A DNA stretch of 6,370 nt from Candidatus Rokubacteria bacterium RIFCSPLOWO2_02_FULL_72_37. GTDB lineage: Bacteria; Methylomirabilota; Methylomirabilia; Rokubacteriales; CSP1-6. Every line of letters starts with the position of its first letter. Within the stretch, counting starts at the first letter, position 1. The notes beneath the pieces are model-generated. The model had not been told where the DNA came from. It made no database searches and saw nothing but the letters and a program-made list of their open reading frames with translations. This document shows positions 5,495-6,370 of the stretch, piece after piece. The translations under genes were made by a program, and so were the position numbers. Location of the stretch: contig MGCE01000104.1 of assembly GCA_001790315.1 (NCBI GenBank), positions 1 to 6,370 of the forward strand, in the 5' to 3' direction.

Positions 5495-6370
5495 CTAGAC
5501 GCCCGCGCGGGCCGGCGCGGCGCGCAGGCGCCCGGCCAGGTCCCGGAGCGACCCGTAGATGCCCGAGGGCAGGAAGATGATGGAGAGGATCAGGAGCAGG
5601 CCGTAGATCGTCTCGGCCATGCCGATGAACTTGAGCCCGAAGACGATGCGGAGGTACTCGGCGAGCGCGATCGTGAGCGCGGTCCCGACGGTCGGGCCGA
5701 GCAGCGAGTACATGCCGCCGAGCACGACGGCGAAGACGATGCGGAGCGAGACGCCGATGCCCGCCAGCGTGTCCGGGTTCACGTACGAGATGTACTGCGC
5801 GTAGGCCACGCCGCCGACGGCGGTGAGGGTGGCCGAGAGCACGGTGATCCAGATCTTGAACCGCGTGACGTGGATGCCGACCGACGCCGCGGCGGTCTCG
5901 TCCTCGCCGATCGCCTCCATGGCGGAGCGCGCCATGGAGCGGTCCACGCGCTGCCAGACCCAGAGCCCGAGGAGCCAGAGGACGAGCCCGGCGTAGTAGA
6001 ACACGCGCTTGTCGGCGAACTGCATCGCCAGCAGGCTGTCGCGGCCCGCGGGCCTGAGCGAGACGCCGAGCGAGCCGCCCGTCCAGTTGCGCTCGGCGAT
6101 GATGAGGAGCCGGACCACCTCGCCGACGGCCAGCGTGACGAGCGCGAAGTAGTGCCCCACCACCTGGAAGCGCGAGCACGGGTAGGCGACGATCACCGCG
6201 ACGACGGCGGTGAGGGCGACCGCCGCGACGCCGCCGAGCCAGGGCGTCAGGCCGTAGTGGTTCCACAGGAGCGTGGCCGTGTAGGCGCCGAGCCCGAGGA
6301 ACGCGCCGTGGCCGAGCGAGACGAGCCGGAAGCGCCCCATGAGGGCCCACGCGCCGCCGATGAAGGACCA
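5495..6370 (-). CDS. livM: LivM-type branched-chain amino acid ABC transporter permease (5' end cut)
   Basis: The minus-strand frame is open from the window edge to a TAG at 5497-5495, giving 291 residues; perhaps 20-40 N-terminal residues are missing. An in-frame ATG at 6340 lies inside a conserved segment and is not the start. Signatures of the LivM (HAAT) permease family are SLGHGAFLGLGAYT near the start, the cytoplasmic coupling loop EAIGEDETAAASVGIHVTRFK that contacts the ATPase, and VVLGGMYSLLGPTVGTAL near the end. About seven or eight membrane helices are visible. With LivH it would form the channel through which LivG/LivF ATPases drive uptake of branched-chain amino acids, amides, urea or related solutes delivered by a periplasmic binding protein. 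None of these partners is in the window; they would be expected beyond the right edge. No livG or livF follows downstream, so this is the last transporter gene of the cluster on this side. Confidence 0.95.
   Translation of the reverse strand, partial: WSFIGGAWALMGRFRLVSLGHGAFLGLGAYTATLLWNHYGLTPWLGGVAAVALTAVVAVIVAYPCSRFQVVGHYFALVTLAVGEVVRLLIIAERNWTGGSLGVSLRPAGRDSLLAMQFADKRVFYYAGLVLWLLGLWVWQRVDRSMARSAMEAIGEDETAAASVGIHVTRFKIWITVLSATLTAVGGVAYAQYISYVNPDTLAGIGVSLRIVFAVVLGGMYSLLGPTVGTALTIALAEYLRIVFGLKFIGMAETIYGLLLILSIIFLPSGIYGSLRDLAGRLRAAPARAGV

Noticed and set aside
4639..6350. A continuous minus-strand frame of 571 codons spanning livM and the ParB-like gene, suggesting a fusion protein
   Set aside because: The upstream part is an Arg/Ala-rich out-of-frame reading of livM, which has its own clear frame ending at 5495. 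The ParB-like domain begins just after that stop.

Overview
The window is very GC-rich and densely coded, and every gene I can support lies on the minus strand, so transcription runs from high to low coordinates. GC content, short overlaps between genes, many GTG starts and the mix of families (branched-chain amino acid ABC permease, M24 peptidase homologue, SDR, DUF1800, DUF3106) suggest an uncultured soil or subsurface bacterium, perhaps Methylomirabilota/Rokubacteria or a deltaproteobacterial lineage. This assignment is inferred from gene content and style, not from a marker gene.

Region A (about 6370 to 2761) looks like the 3' part of an operon. It holds a LivM-type permease cut by the window edge, an orphan protein with a ParB N-terminal-like domain, a short-chain dehydrogenase/reductase, and an M24 (Xaa-Pro peptidase/creatinase-like) protein. 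In the M24 protein two of the five usual metal ligands appear to be replaced. Spacing is 35 nt, then a 4-nt overlap, then 3 nt. The layout suggests uptake and catabolism of an amino-acid-like or amide compound. The ParB-like protein has no obvious job in that scheme.

Region B (about 2760 to 2598) is a short intergenic stretch between the two gene blocks. It holds two perfect 7-bp inverted repeats and a tentative ECF-type promoter.

Region C (about 2597 to 1) is a tightly coupled operon: ECF sigma factor, zinc-finger anti-sigma factor with one membrane segment, a small exported leucine-rich protein, an exported DUF3106 protein built from nine tandem 15/18-residue repeats, and the N-terminal 210 residues of an exported DUF1800 protein that runs off the left edge. 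Three of the products have signal peptides and a fourth is membrane-anchored. The periplasmic tail of the anti-sigma factor resembles the leucine-rich part of the small exported protein. The simplest model is an envelope-sensing sigma/anti-sigma switch co-transcribed with its own periplasmic partners, similar in layout, though not demonstrably in homology, to CnrYXH-type systems. This module is the best candidate here for a poorly described system.

The long open frames on the plus strand look like antisense shadows of these genes, a result of the GC-rich third codon positions. I saw no tRNA, rRNA, CRISPR array or insertion sequence.
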